In this document: positions 1-11,413 of the stretch, in pieces | Numbering within the stretch: position 1 is the first letter of the stretch | How the letters are laid out: each line of letters starts with the position of its first letter | Assembly (NCBI GenBank): GCA_036417435.1 | Contig: CM070904.1 | Span: 42,256,408 to 42,320,407, forward strand | Direction of reading: 5' to 3' | Source of the DNA: Inia geoffrensis | Taxonomy: Eukaryota; Chordata; Mammalia; Artiodactyla; Iniidae | DNA: 64,000 bases | Notes under the pieces: generated by a model | What the model saw: only the letters and a program-made list of their open reading frames with translations | The model's database searches: none | What the model was told of the DNA's origin: nothing | Program-made: the position numbers and the translations under genes

Positions 1-95
1 CTCTCCAGGCTCCATATTTTCTATGCTGGGACATAAACTTCTGCCTTAAGGGTCCCACAACTCTGCTCCTGCACCTACTTAAAGTCACCACCTTT

Positions 96-516
96 GGGGC
101 TTCCCTGGTGGCGCAGTGGTTAAGAATCCGCCTGCCAATGCAAGGGGACACAGGTTCGATCCCCTGGTCCAGGAAGATCTCACATGCTGCGGAGCAACTA
201 AGCTCGTAAGCCACAACTACTGAGCCTGCGCTCTAGAGCCCACGAGCCACAACTACTGAGCCTGCAAGCCACAACTACTAAGCCCACAAGCCACAACTAC
301 TGAGCCCACGTGCCACAACTACTGAAGCCTGCACACCTAGAGCCCATGCTCTGCAATAAGAGAAGCCACTGCAATGAGAAGCCTGAGCACCGCAACAAAG
401 AGTAGCCCCCGCTTGATGCAACTAGAGAAAAGCCCGTGCACAGCACTGAAGACTCAACACAGACAAATAATAATAATTAATTAATTAATTTTAAAAAAGA
501 AAAAATTAAAAAAAAT
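96..516 (+). mobile_element. CHR SINE, full length, long form
   Basis: tRNA-Glu-derived SINE starting with the hallmark GGGCTTCCCTGGTGGCGCAG and ending in an A/T-rich tail. The Pol III A-box region lies near 110-125 and a B-box-like word (GGTTCGATCCC) at about 153. A perfect 15-bp target duplication (AAAGTCACCACCTTT) lies at 81-95 and 517-531. At about 421 bp it is longer than the other copies because of 22-bp internal tandem units at 246-333. Confidence 0.95.
246..333 (+). repeat. 22-bp tandem repeat inside the SINE
   Basis: Units beginning GCCACAACTACT start at 246, 268, 290 and 312, exactly 22 bp apart, with a related unit at 210. Copies differ by a few bases (TGAGCC/TAAGCC, CCTGCA/CCCACA). 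Other SINEs in the window have fewer units, so unit number varies between copies. Confidence 0.9.
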
Positions 517-531
517 AAAGTCACCACCTTT

Positions 532-2027
532 ATCAGTGGATGGTTGTTAAGGTTTGCCTTCCCTTGAGTATTTTGTTGCACTCAGCTTTGTAATACTGCA
601 GCCCTCTGCCTCTCAGACAGGCACTCTCTAAGTCTGTGGCTGTGTTTTCTTTGATGACTACCTTCTCTTCAGAGGATCAGTCATCTTTGGGCTGCAAGTA
701 TATGACACAATATACCTTTTAAAAGGGGGATCACTTCTTCTTTGGCATAACAATTGAACACTGATTCTCCTTTGCAAGGAAACACGGACACAATGATAGT
801 TTCTGGACGAGAACATTCAAAATCGTTGATCTTTGCTCACTCCCGTCCTTGCAGTGAGACCTCAGGATTAGGTCACAAATATTTTTAAATATCTAATGGG
901 ATACACTTCTTTCCTGGAAGTTATTCCACGAACAGAATCAATGAAGTAAATCAAAATCCCACCTTCTTCCTTGATAGTAAACATTTGCTATCCTGATGAG
1001 AACAGAATTTACTTCTCATAACTAAGTCAAAATTTAAAACTTCACCTTTTCATTCTGAGCAAGTGTTCTTCATAATTAACGATCAAAGAACTACGCAGAT
1101 TCACTCAACAGGTAAATCCATTTAGACAGCTGGGGTTATATTTTACTATTAACTCAAACTGACATGCATCAGGATTAATCAAATAACATCCCATATAAAC
1201 TCTATTAAGGTTTTTTACCAGTGAGAGTAGGATAGGATTGGGCTATGCCATTGATTCCCAAATCACAGAAGTTCATCTCTCACTTTCACAAAGATGGCTG
1301 CCGATCTCCAGGGCAGCTGCCTTCCATGTAAAACTCGACTTTTTATCTCCAAGAATTAAAGCTTTCTGAAGCCACTGTGCTACACATATTTGTCCCTTCC
1401 TGAACTTTAGACTTTCTGTCTGTCTGAAAACCATCCTTAGCCCTCAGATATGCAGCTGTCTCCCCTCATTAGTTCTCCCTTCCTCTTGTATGCTCTTCCC
1501 TCACATGCTCACGTGTCATTTCCTCCTCCACATTTTGGAAACTCCCAACTAAGGTGTCATCAACTGCTTAGTTACCCTGACTACTGCCATCTTCTTCTCT
1601 GCCAGTTCTCCTTTGTCACCTATCCAATCTATTTAAAACCCTTCTGCCAAGATATTCTATTCACGCAGCTAAGCCCAAGACAGCTGTGTCTTCCTACCCA
1701 TCTCTCTATGTCTCCCACCCTTCCCTCTCTGACTTCAGATTTCTGGCTACTTTCAATCAATCAATCAACAAAAATTTACTAATTTGCTTGCAGTATTCTA
1801 TAAACTGTACTAGAAAGTCTATTCAAGAGAAAAGGATAACACATAGTGTCTATCATCAAGTGTATTCTAATGTACTAGGAATTTTTAATTTGATAATACA
1901 AATAAAAACTGAAATGTAGTATATTATATTTTTAGTCACAACTCTCTGGTGGTATATGACCATCAGAGGGAGTTCCATTGAGGGAGACAGCTGTTTGGAC
2001 TTGAGAATTTAGAAAGCATCTAGTCCA
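532..2027. other. Unassigned non-coding stretch
   Basis: No gene or named repeat recognised. About 1440-1740 is pyrimidine-rich, which keeps a 110-codon frame open at 1450..1782 on the + strand; it shows no family resemblance and is probably chance. Confidence 0.6.
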
Positions 2028-2135
2028 GTGGTTTCCAGTCATGACTGATCATTAGAATCATCTAGGGAAGGTTACAAAAAAAATACCTCAGATTACTGAT
2101 TCAACATCTCCAAGGCTGGAGGGACTGAGAGCTGC
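2028..2135 (+). mobile_element. MER5-like DNA transposon remnant
   Basis: Words typical of the non-autonomous hAT element MER5 (AGTGGTTTCCAGTC, then TTAGAATCATCTAGGGAAG and a TGATTCAACATCTCC-like segment). Strongly diverged and running into a dinucleotide-rich tract. Confidence 0.55.
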
Positions 2136-2139
2136 AATT

Positions 2140-2276
2140 TATATATATATACACATAGGTGCTGTATGTGCATACATGTACGCAGGTATGTGTATATATA
2201 CAGGTTTATATGTGTATATATATACAGGTAGGTACATATGTATAATGTGTGTATGTGTGTATATACAGGTATTCAT
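2140..2276. repeat. Degenerate (TA)n/(TG)n microsatellite
   Basis: Alternating TATATA and TGTGTA runs, with ATACAGGTA-like words recurring at about 2200, 2224 and 2264, which suggests a minisatellite-like expansion of a mixed unit. Confidence 0.8.
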
Positions 2277-2394
2277 ACATTATGGGTAAAAATAAACACC
2301 TCTCCAAGGGATTTTTATATTGCTCATGTTTATGATCCAAGTCGATTTCATTCTTATATCTTGTTAATCAAATTCAAAAAAAAAAAAACAAAAA

Positions 2395-2500
2395 TGAATT
2401 GCAGAAAAGCTTAAGTGCCTTAGCCAAATCACACAACTAGTTACTGACAAAACTAGGAGCTAAGAGCAGCTTTACTGATTCACTGCCCTCAAACTCCTCC
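2395..2500 (-). mobile_element. MIR fragment
   Basis: Reverse-orientation MIR core words: AAGTGCCTTAGCCAAATCAC, then ACAACTAGT and a GAGCTAAGA segment. An old tRNA-derived SINE. Confidence 0.65.
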
Positions 2501-3719
2501 AATGTTATATATACTCCAAGAAGATGGTGGGAAGATTTGGAACTTCAATTGAACCTTGAATTATGGCTAGGTTTCATAAACATGTGAAAAAGATAGGATA
2601 TTCAAGAGAAGTTTCTTCCTACCTCTGCTCCTATCTAACTAGTTTACATTCAATGCATATTTTACATATTTATTGAGAGGCTAACATATATAAGGCATCA
2701 ACCTGGACACAATCAGAGAAAGTTTATCTTTGAGAGGATACTGCCTTTCAAAGTCTTTATTAGCATGGGGACCCCCTGAGGAGCATTTTCAACATTCAAG
2801 TTCCTTTTGTCTACCTCAGACTACTGAATCACAATTTCTAGAGATGGGACACAGAAATATGTATTATTAATGTGCTTCTCAGCTCATTTTTATGCACAGT
2901 AAATTCTGAGGAACATGGTCGTGGGGAATAAAGACAAGAAAACAGCACAGATGATTAAAATCAAGATAAGGATTTTCAGCTCAAAGATGTAAAGAGAGCG
3001 GAAGTGTGTTGCTTCAACTTTGTAGCAAGGACAAAGCTGTACAAACTGCCAATTGATGACTTTTCTTGAACCCATTAAAGAACTGAGGCTGCAGGGCCAC
3101 CAAACAGCCTTAAGTCTGGGGAGACACGGGTGCTTTGGGGGAGAAACAGGACCAAGTATTTGCTTACCTGAGGCAGACAACACTAGATACCGTCTTAGCC
3201 GGAAAGAAGATGCAGCTAATTGTTTAACAAATTGCTAGAGGATAAGGGTGAGCTAGCATGAGAATGCCAAGTCCCTAAAGATCTCAGCTACAAGGGGCCT
3301 TCATACCCTCTTGCAGGATTTGACTCCATGAACCCCACCAGGCACTCACAGGGAAGATCAGGGAGAATCGTGAGAAAATTTTCCTTAGGAGGCTGGCTAT
3401 GCGAGGAAACAGTAGCTGCTGCCAGAATCCTGGCTCTACCCATCACCTCCATCTCCCTACAAAACGAAAGCCTAATCTGCAGGACGAAGAGCATGAAAAC
3501 CATAATGTTAGGGCCCTAGTGAAAACCCACTGCAGCTGGGGGACAGGACAGAAAAATAAAGCAAGAATCATACTACCCCTCAGAGAGGGACAGAACCATA
3601 TAAGAAGGCCATAATCCAGAAACCCAGGGATTACTGAACATTAGCTTATGTGATTATACACATGTATGTTATAACCCATACCCATTTAAAAAATCTTTAA
3701 TTGTTTGAAGTATGTTAAA
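2501..3719. other. Unassigned stretch, probably old repeat-derived
   Basis: A weak MER5-like patch at 2800-2890 (TACTGAATCACAATTTCTAGAG). From about 3050 to 3640 the sequence is less AT-rich, with short frames on both strands and no clear family; it may be an internal part of an old LINE or ERV, but I cannot assign it. No exon signals support a gene. Confidence 0.4.
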
Positions 3720-4215
3720 AATTGGTAGGGTCTGGAAATGTAAATGAGTACAGCCTCTATGGAAAACAGTATGGATATTCCTCAAAAATTAAAAACAGAA
3801 TTACCATATGATCCAGCAATTCCACTTCTGGGCATATATTGGAGGGAAATGAAAATCACTGTCTCAAAGAGATATCTGTGTACCCGTGTTCACTGCAACA
3901 TTATTTACAATAGCTGAGACATGGAAACAACATAAGTGTCTGTCGACAGTTGAATGGATAAAGAAGATGTGAGATGGATAGATAGATAGATAGACACACA
4001 GAGATATAAAATTTAGCCATAAAAAGGAAGGAACTCCTGCTATTTATGACAAGACAGATGGCCCTTGAGGGCATTATACTAGGTGAAATAAGTCAGACAG
4101 TAAAAGACAAATACTGTATGATCTCATTATGCAGAATCTAAAAAGACCAAATTCACAGACACAGAACAGATTGGTGGTTGCCAGAGGTGGCCGGAGGTGG
4201 GACAAATGGGTGAAG
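3720..4215 (+). mobile_element. L1M-type LINE 3' end
   Basis: Diverged end of ORF2 (CCAGCAATTCCACTTCTGGG, TTTACAATAGCTGAGACATG, GAATGGATAAAGAAGATGTG) followed by a 3' UTR (TTGGTGGTTGCCAGAGGTGG). Far more diverged than the L1s at 44-59 kb, so older. A small (GATA)n tract interrupts it. Confidence 0.85.
3973..3994. repeat. (GATA)n microsatellite
   Basis: About five GATA units inside the L1M 3' end. Confidence 0.85.
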
Positions 4216-4376
4216 ATGTTAAGAAAATAAAAGGAAACCCTGAGCAAGAACCTCCCAACTGAGCCCAGGCGGCCAACAGAACTGAGAGAGATAATAAAAT
4301 GATTGCTTTATGCCAAAAAGAAAAAGAAAAAGAAAGTCCATGTCCTGTCTCAAGTAAAAGTGAAATAACCTGTATC
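4216..4376. other. Unassigned; tail resembles an LTR 3' end
   Basis: CTGAGCCCAGGCGGCCAACA then AATAAAATGATTGCTTTATG resembles the end of MLT/MaLR-type elements, where a polyadenylation word precedes a TGTTGTTTTAAG-like segment. Too short to assign. Confidence 0.3.
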
Positions 4377-4394
4377 TAACATAAAGCTGGGTCA

Positions 4395-4677
4395 TGCCAC
4401 GGAGCAACTAAGCCCATTGCACCACAACTACTGAGCCTGTGCTCTAGAGCCCAGGAGCCACAACTACTGAGCTCGTGTGCCACAACTACTGAAGCCCGCG
4501 CACCTAGAGTCCATGCTCCACAAGAGAACCCACCGCAGTGAGAAGCCCATGCACCGCAATAAAGGGTAGCCCCCGCTTGCTGCAACTAGAGAAAGCCCAT
4601 GCACAGCAATGAAGACCCAACACAGCCAAAAATAAAAAAATAAATAAAAGATTATTCACTAAAGCATTAAAAAAAAA
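4395..4677 (+). mobile_element. CHR SINE, 5'-truncated
   Basis: Begins at TGCCACGGAGCAACTAAGCC, so the tRNA-like head with the Pol III A and B boxes is missing, yet it is bounded by a perfect 18-bp duplication (4377-4394 and 4678-4695). It therefore inserted already truncated. The tail is A-rich with an extra unrelated stretch. Confidence 0.92.
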
Positions 4678-4695
4678 TAACATAAAGCTGGGTCA

Positions 4696-5330
4696 GCTGT
4701 AGTTTTTCCATTCCCACATCAAATTCTCATAACCTCACACGCTTTAGTTGCATTTGATCCATCTTGAGTTCTTATCCATCCTTGGTAAGAGTAAGTCTGA
4801 AAGATCCAGGTGCCCATTTATTGTCTCCAAAATGTATCATAATATCAACTTACTTTACTTCTTTAATATCCCAAAGCTTGCTTTATTCACAAAGTTTAAT
4901 GAATTCAAAGTTAACTATTTAGGTAACTTTCTTCTGGTCCAGAACTTAGATCTGCATACTGGGTAAACTGCCTAATCTAACCAATTTTTAAAAAATTTTT
5001 GAACACAGATATACATGGTATATTATCCCATATGAACTATCAGTCTTACTACTAAAATTTCTTGGACCATTTCTTCTCAGTATATGAAATTTTCTGAATG
5101 TTATGACCCTGTACTCCCTTCAACTAAGATTTGTCTAATGACCATAAGGAAACTCTTGTTAGCCTTTTTTATTACAGGAAATAGATATATTTCCCCTGGT
5201 CAACCTTCTCGATCTTCTAAGCATAAGTACTTAATAGTTTCCACTAATTGGGAAAATAACTTCTGAAAGAGATTATTGTCCAATACTAAAGCAATATGTT
5301 CATTATATAAGAATTAATTTGCAAGCAGAT
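4696..5330. other. Unassigned non-coding stretch
   Basis: Moderately AT-rich. I see no gene, RNA or named repeat here. Confidence 0.6.
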
Positions 5331-5344
5331 ATTCCTTACTTTTA

Positions 5345-5671
5345 TTTATTTATTTATTATAAATTTATTTATTTATTTATTTTTGGCTGCATTGGGTCTT
5401 CGTTGCTGTATGTGGGCTTTCTCTAGTTGCGGCGAGCACGGGCTATTCTTCTTTGCGGTGTGCGAGCTTCTCATTGTGGTGGCTTCTCTTGTTGAGGAGC
5501 ACAGGCTCTAGGCGTGCGGGCTTCAGTAGTTGCGGTGCATGGGCTCAGTAGTTGTGGCTCATGGGCTTAGTTGCTCTGTGGCCTGTGGGATCTTCCTGGA
5601 CCAGGGCTCAAACCTGTGTCCCCTGCATTTTCAGTTGGATTTTTAACCACTGTGCCACCAGGGAAGTCCCT
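5345..5671 (-). mobile_element. CHR SINE, long form, antisense
   Basis: Reverse complement of the CHR consensus: (TTTA)n tail first, then the body, ending CCACCAGGGAAGTCCC at the head. Flanking repeats ATTCCTTACTTTTA (5331-5344) and ATTTTTTACTTTTA (5672-5685) match at 12 of 14 positions. Confidence 0.93.
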
Positions 5672-5685
5672 ATTTTTTACTTTTA

Positions 5686-5959
5686 AAAGACAAATTGTAA
5701 AAACCTTATATAGTAAGAATAAAGTGATAGTGAAAAGGTCTACAATTTGCAATCAGAGACCTAGCTTGCAACTTACTCTTTGAGAAACTTTAAACCTCTA
5801 CTAAGTCTAATTACATCAGTAATGCATATGGAAGCACCATAACTCTAGAGTACCATGTTAAAATGTTAAATTTTGTATTATTAATATACTTACTATTGTC
5901 CCTCTTTTATTCATTCAACAAACATTCTATTTTAAGCCTCTTACTTAGAAATCAGACAA
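5686..5959. other. Unassigned non-coding stretch
   Basis: AT-rich, nothing recognised. Confidence 0.5.
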
Positions 5960-6115
5960 TATTTTCTTCAGGTGACTTTTCCCAAACTTCTCCTCCCTGC
6001 CTGTCTCTTCAGACTGAGTCTGATTCATCTAAGTAGCGCCATAATTTAGCTCATGATCCAAAACATAGCAAGGACTCAATAAATATTTATTAAATGATTT
6101 CATTCATTGTCAGCG
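5960..6115 (+). mobile_element. L2 LINE 3' end
   Basis: Ends in the L2 terminal pattern: CATAGCAAGGACTCAATAAA followed by TATTTATTAAATGATT, preceded by a TAATTTAGCTCATGATCC segment. Confidence 0.6.
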
Positions 6116-7019
6116 TCCTCCTCCCTTCTACTTCCAACAACTAATATATTCTAAATTATGTTGTGGTAAAGTTATTCAGTAGCACCCAGATTCACTCCAT
6201 GAAAACGTGTAGTCTTTAAAAGAACATTTCCACTTTGAATCCGGTTAAACTTGCCAGAATTATTAAGATAATTAATGGACATTCATACTTTGAATTTTAC
6301 ATCTTTATTCAAACTCTTTTAAAAATAAAAATTTAATCATGAAAGGCCCACCATGTGTTTAAAAGCTACTATGATTGTTTAGATAGAGAGAGACCAGTGC
6401 TCCCTCTTCTGGTTCTACAGAGAAAGATGATAACAGAAAACCCTTGGCAGAGTCAGGCTCACACCCTGGGCAGGGAGGTTTGCCTACCTAAAGGACCATT
6501 TTGGAATTCTGGGGTGTGGGATGCTACATAATGACCGAGTTTTCTATGCAATCTTAACTGACCTAAAACCCCGCACTAATACACATGCTTGTCAGATGTG
6601 AAAGACATTATGAAAAGAGATCTCTTACCAACCTTATTCAAGGTTAGAAAAGCTATTATTTAAAAAAAAAATGAAACCTAGGAGAATAAAACAGTAAAAA
6701 ATATATAATAAAATAAAACTTGACAGTTTCTCTTACAGTAATGAGTGTATAAAATAACAGTCAGTTTCTTTCTCGGTGTGAATGGATGTTAATTTTGCAG
6801 CCCGAAAACAATATGTGTGTAAAGTATTTTAAAGTTGCAACATAGAAAAATGAGCATTATCTCAGTTGGTCCCCACGATAGATGCTGTAAGTTAATAAGC
6901 CATGGAATATTATAACCATTGTTTCCTCCAGTTTAAATGGAGGTATCTCTACAATGATGCATAGGTTTTTTTACAGGGCCTGCGAAACAAGCCCACGACC
7001 ACTTCTATGCTTCAGATAT
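6116..7019. other. Unassigned non-coding stretch
   Basis: No gene or confident repeat. Short A-runs at about 6660. Confidence 0.55.
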
Positions 7020-7215
7020 TAATAACAGCTAAACGCTAAATGAAGGCTTACTATGGTCAGGCATTGAAACAAGCAGTTTACAAGTTAAGTTTAATCCTCA
7101 CAATAATCCTACGAACGAGGCACTATTATCACTCCCATATCACAGATGAAGAAATTAAGCAGGATCACTTCTCAGGGCCAAATTCAAGACTATGACCCAA
7201 CATCCATAGTAAGTC
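7020..7215 (-). mobile_element. MIR element
   Basis: Reverse-orientation MIR: CTTACTATGGTCAGGCATTG, then TTTAATCCTCACAATAATCC and CAGATGAAGAAATTAAGCAG, in the expected order and spacing. Confidence 0.8.
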
Positions 7216-7984
7216 ATGTGAAAACTCCCTAAAGCCAACTCAAATAGGTGAGGTCATTAGAGGTCATTAGACAGGTGAGCAACTGCTTGGAAATCATAGC
7301 ACTCCTCATGGAATGCCACAAAATTGATATATTTAGCTCCATTTTATAAACTAGAAACACATTTTCTAGCAGAAAATGTTACTATAAAATAATATGGGTA
7401 CCAACCAATTTATATTTATATTGTATATGTTTAAACCTAAAAGTAATATATAAATCAACTCCAGCTTTGGAGAGGGATCTTATGTCCCAGAATGCCTTCA
7501 ACTCTAATACGTACAGACCCGATGTCTTGCAGAATTATGTATTTCACTCACTGAATTTTTAAAAAGTTGAAAATTCTTCTGGATATGTTTCAGCTGTTTT
7601 CAAATCAGTGTGGAAGCCTTCCCACACCCTCTCCAAGATAAAAGTTAGCATGAGTTAAAATGTGACACCCCACCCCCTCACAATTAGGTACAAGGTTTGT
7701 AATTTAGGATCGACATGTCTTCCCTGTAGGTCTTCAAATAGATTTGGTTGAAATCTTGGCTTTTCAAATGACTTGAAATAACATGCAGTAAAAATTTACA
7801 CAGTAACAGAAATAACATGCAATTGGAATCAAAGATCTTTTGCTGACCCTAATTTTTGGCTACATCCTCTCCTTTGCTTTGCAGTATTTCTCCACAAGAC
7901 TACTCTGAGTTCCTGTAGGCAATGCAAATTCTTTTAATCTCTAAAATGATATAGGTCTCCGCATTCCCAAAACACACAAAAATT
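7216..7984. other. Unassigned non-coding stretch
   Basis: Contains a short local direct duplication (GGTCATTAGA at about 7252 and 7262). Nothing else recognised. Confidence 0.5.
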
Positions 7985-8200
7985 TTCAGGAAAACATTTT
8001 GTTAAGTTAAAACTATATAAGATGAACCCAATTACTTTATGATGTGATGAAAGAGCTTGATTGGCTGTCCAATTTGCCATTTTCAGGCTCATTGTTTACC
8101 CAGCTGCATGAGCCACTGAGCAAACAATCAGCAGCAGTTGCCAAGGTTTTACCATAATAACAAATTATGAGGTAAAAACTTAGAATTCAGAAAATTCTAC
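7985..8200. promoter_or_regulatory. Candidate conserved non-coding element
   Basis: Repeat-free segment of balanced composition. ATTGTTT (8091-8097) and its complement AAACAAT (8122-8128) form an inverted pair of forkhead-like words around a CAGCTG E-box (8101-8106). A TTGATTGGC word lies about 30 bp upstream. A regulatory role is inference; conservation has not been tested. Confidence 0.3.
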
Positions 8201-9067
8201 TCACAAACTTAACTATTTTCTGAGTATTTGGGAGCATACCAACCTAGTGAAATTTTGTAGCAAAACCCCATTGTTTTATGGGCATGTGGGAGACTAGTTT
8301 GAGAAGCACATTTCTTTGGATTCAGACTTTGCTCCTCTTCTATCATCTAACTTCTCTTCCATGGATGCCCCAATAGGAAATCCACAGTAATTATCGTATA
8401 GGAAATTAAACTGTGTCGAATTGCTTTTAATTGAATTTTATATTTGAAAGAAATTGAATTAAATCAAGCACCAGTGGACTAGCTCACAGGCAACAGAACG
8501 TGGGAGAAAAGGCACTGGCCGCCATGCAACTGAGTAAGAAAAAAATCAACTGACCCTTTAAAGAACGAGTAAAGGGCTAAGTGTGGGTAGTATGACAGGA
8601 TAGTAGCACCCTGGCAGCCCCAGACACAAGAGGAGTTAATACTTACTCCAGGTTCTTTCCCATAAACTCCAGCAGGTGCTCAGGACAAATATGAGGGCAC
8701 AGTGGACACCATGAGAGAGTCCCCCTGGGGGGTGCAGGCCAGCAGGAGAGAAACAGCTGCTGCTATGGGGAAAGCATGAACCCCAGGCACCTGGCCCAGA
8801 CCATCCTCTCACAAATAGCAAAAGCCTGAAGCTGCTGTGAGAAGAGCAGAGGTGAAGGCCCATTGCTGACAGAAGAATGTAGAAGAAAATATCCTCTACC
8901 CCTGGAGGAGAGCCAGCCCCAGAATCCTATATTAATGCCATTAGAGGTGTGCTGTCTCTGTTGGGAAAGGCCAGGAAACTCTCTTTCGCACCAGGACAGC
9001 AGAGAAACTACATTGTCCTCCTCTGCCTCCCCTAACTGCCACCAAACATACAATAATCAGAACAGCC
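8201..9067. other. Unassigned, partly old-repeat-like
   Basis: About 8500-9050 is less AT-rich and leads directly into an L1M 3' end, so it may be a diverged repeat body. Short frames of 73-96 codons on both strands overlap each other and show no family features. Confidence 0.4.
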
Positions 9068-9606
9068 AGCAATATCACTCCTAGGTATGTGTCTAAGAGA
9101 AATGAAAGCTTACATCCTCACAAAACCTATAGACAAATGTTTATAGCAGCCTTGTTCATAAATTTGCTAAAACAACCTAGCAATTCATAAAATTGCTAAC
9201 AACTTAAAGGGAAATAACCTAAACGTCCATCAACTGGTGAATGGATGACACACTATATGATAGGCATTCAGTGGAATACTACTCACCAATAAAAAAGAAT
9301 AATCTACTATTAAGCACAGCAACATGAAGGGATCACAAATGTAGTAAGTGAAAGAAGGCAGACACAAAAGGCTATATACTATATGCTTCTATTCATATGA
9401 TATTCTAGAAGGGCAAAATTATAGTGACAAAAAGAGAGCTCACTGGTTGCCTTGAGGTAGAAGGCACAAAGGGATTTTGGGGGGATGTAACTCTTCTAAA
9501 TCTTAATTGTAGCAGCGGTTACACGTCTGTATACACTCATCAAGTTCATAAGCAGGGTGAATTTTACTGTATATAAATCATACCTCAATAAACCTGACTA
9601 AGAAAG
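9068..9606 (+). mobile_element. L1M-type LINE 3' end
   Basis: Old L1 ORF2 end and 3' UTR: AAACGTCCATCAACTGGTGA, GTGGAATACTACTCACCAAT, CTCACTGGTTGCCTTGAGG, ending in ATCATACCTCAATAAACCTG. Highly diverged. Confidence 0.85.
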
Positions 9607-9959
9607 TCAAGAGATACATATTTTAGCTTCATTTCTGCCACAGTCTGAGTGATTTTGAAAAAAAATCCAATTCACTTAATAAACCAGCTTTTATGGAATA
9701 ACCATTGTATGCCATGACATGTTATATCTAAGAGATGAATTAGCTATGGTCCTTTGGGAATACACAGTGTCATACAATACTTCTTAAAATATCTTCAGCA
9801 ATTTCTGGATTAAGCATGAAATCCCAATGCAAAAGTCAAAATATTTAGAACTATGTGGTAATGAATCACATCATTTTTGAGCTTGTGGGATACAACTCAA
9901 GAGTTTTTTAGAAGGAAATTTATAACCTTAAGGCATTTATTGAAAAACAATAAAGATTT
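9607..9959. other. Unassigned non-coding stretch
   Basis: Nothing recognised. Confidence 0.5.
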
Positions 9960-9974
9960 AAAATATATGCATCA

Positions 9975-10252
9975 GGACTTCCCTGGCAGTCCAGCAGTTA
10001 AGAATGGGTCTTGCAATGCAGGGGATACCTGTTCACCCCCTGGCCAGGGAACTAAGATTCCCCCATGCCACAGGGCAACTAAGCCCATGTGCTGCAACTA
10101 CTGAGCCCACCTAATCTGGAGCCCTCACACCACAACTAGAGAGAAGCCCACGCACCACAAAGAAGAGCCGGGGTGCAGCAATGAAAGATCCCACGTGCTG
10201 CAACTAAGACCTGACGCAGTCAAAAAAGTAAATAAATATTAAAAAATAAAAT
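9975..10252 (+). mobile_element. CHR SINE, diverged long form
   Basis: Starts GGACTTCCCTGGCAGTCCAG and ends in (AAATA)n. Flanked by AAAATATATGCATCA (9960-9974) and AAAATATATGAATCA (10253-10267), 14 of 15 identical. More diverged than most CHR copies here. Confidence 0.92.
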
Positions 10253-10443
10253 AAAATATATGAATCAAGTGCTTAACTCAAGAAGCAAAAAGAAAAAAAA
10301 CAAAAAACCCTCAAATAAACAAAAGGAAAGAAAGATGTAAGAATAAAACAAAATATGCTTTATAATATGCTTCAAATGATTAAGTTAATAGATTACTTTA
10401 GTGCACAAATATTTCTGAGTCTTTGGTATATAATATATACTGT

Positions 10444-10502
10444 TGGGACTTCCCTGGTGGCACAGTGGTTAAGAATAAGCCTGCCAGTGCAGGGGATATG
10501 GA
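10444..10502 (+). mobile_element. CHR SINE head fragment, 3'-truncated
   Basis: Only the first ~58 bp of a CHR SINE (GGGACTTCCCTGGTGGCACA to CAGGGGATATGG). Body, B box and A-tail are missing and no target duplication is visible, so most of the element was probably deleted after insertion. Confidence 0.85.
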
Positions 10503-11365
10503 TTAAAAGTAATTATAAAATCACTGTTTTTGTTCTACATGTGTTATGGTAAAGCTATTTTCTAAAGCTAATACATGGAGCTCAAAAAAGATAGAACTTT
10601 ATTCTATTTTTTTTTTCTGAAAAAAATCAGGTTAAGCAGATTTTAATGATAGCACCTAAAAAATATTTATCCTTGTTTTGCCATGTAAGTCTACAAAGGA
10701 AACTCTCAATCAATTTTTTGAGATATTTGATTTCCAAGACATCATATATACTCACAGGGCAAGTCGTTACTAAGACAAACTGTTTTCTGATTATGTTGGA
10801 AACTTAACTGTTAGATTTATAACTTGGTTCTCAATCCCTTACCTGTATTTTAAAGAGCTAGGTCATATGTTTTCATTCTGTAATACTGATACAGATATTC
10901 TTGTTTATTTACATGACACTAACAAATTTTGTCTAATTACACATTTTAATAATAAACTAACCTCAGAACCATTGCCTCTTCTCATTGGATTTGTCGATCT
11001 TTATAGCATTTTTCTTTTGGCAAACAGCTAAGAATTTAACCTAATGAAGACAATATATTCCCAATTATGTCCTGAGAGCATAAAAGCTTCCACAAACGTT
11101 TTAACTCAAATTTACTTTTCCCTGAGCATAAGATGATCGATTCTGATTGCAAAAATTTGAAAAGCCCCAAAAAGTTCAGAGAGAAAATGGACCAGTACAG
11201 TCTCACAAAACAAAGCAACTACTATTAACTTGTATTCCTTCCTTGTATCTCTCTTCTTTAAATAGTTACAATCTTAGAAATATACAGATTTGTTTAACAC
11301 TATTTTCACTTGAAATTATTAAGAATAAGCACTTTCCACCTATAAGGGAAAAGAATCTGAAAAAG
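10503..11365. other. Unassigned non-coding stretch
   Basis: AT-rich, with a T-run at about 10607. No gene or confident repeat. Confidence 0.5.
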
Positions 11366-11372
11366 AATATAT

Positions 11373-11373
11373 C

Positions 11374-11413
<40 letters not shown>

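Noticed and set aside
96..170. tRNA-like A and B boxes in CHR SINEs
   Set aside because: These are SINE heads derived from tRNA-Glu, followed by SINE bodies and flanked by target duplications, not tRNA genes.
246..333. Evenly spaced repeats resembling a CRISPR array
   Set aside because: Units abut with no unique spacers, lie inside a SINE, and the genome is mammalian.
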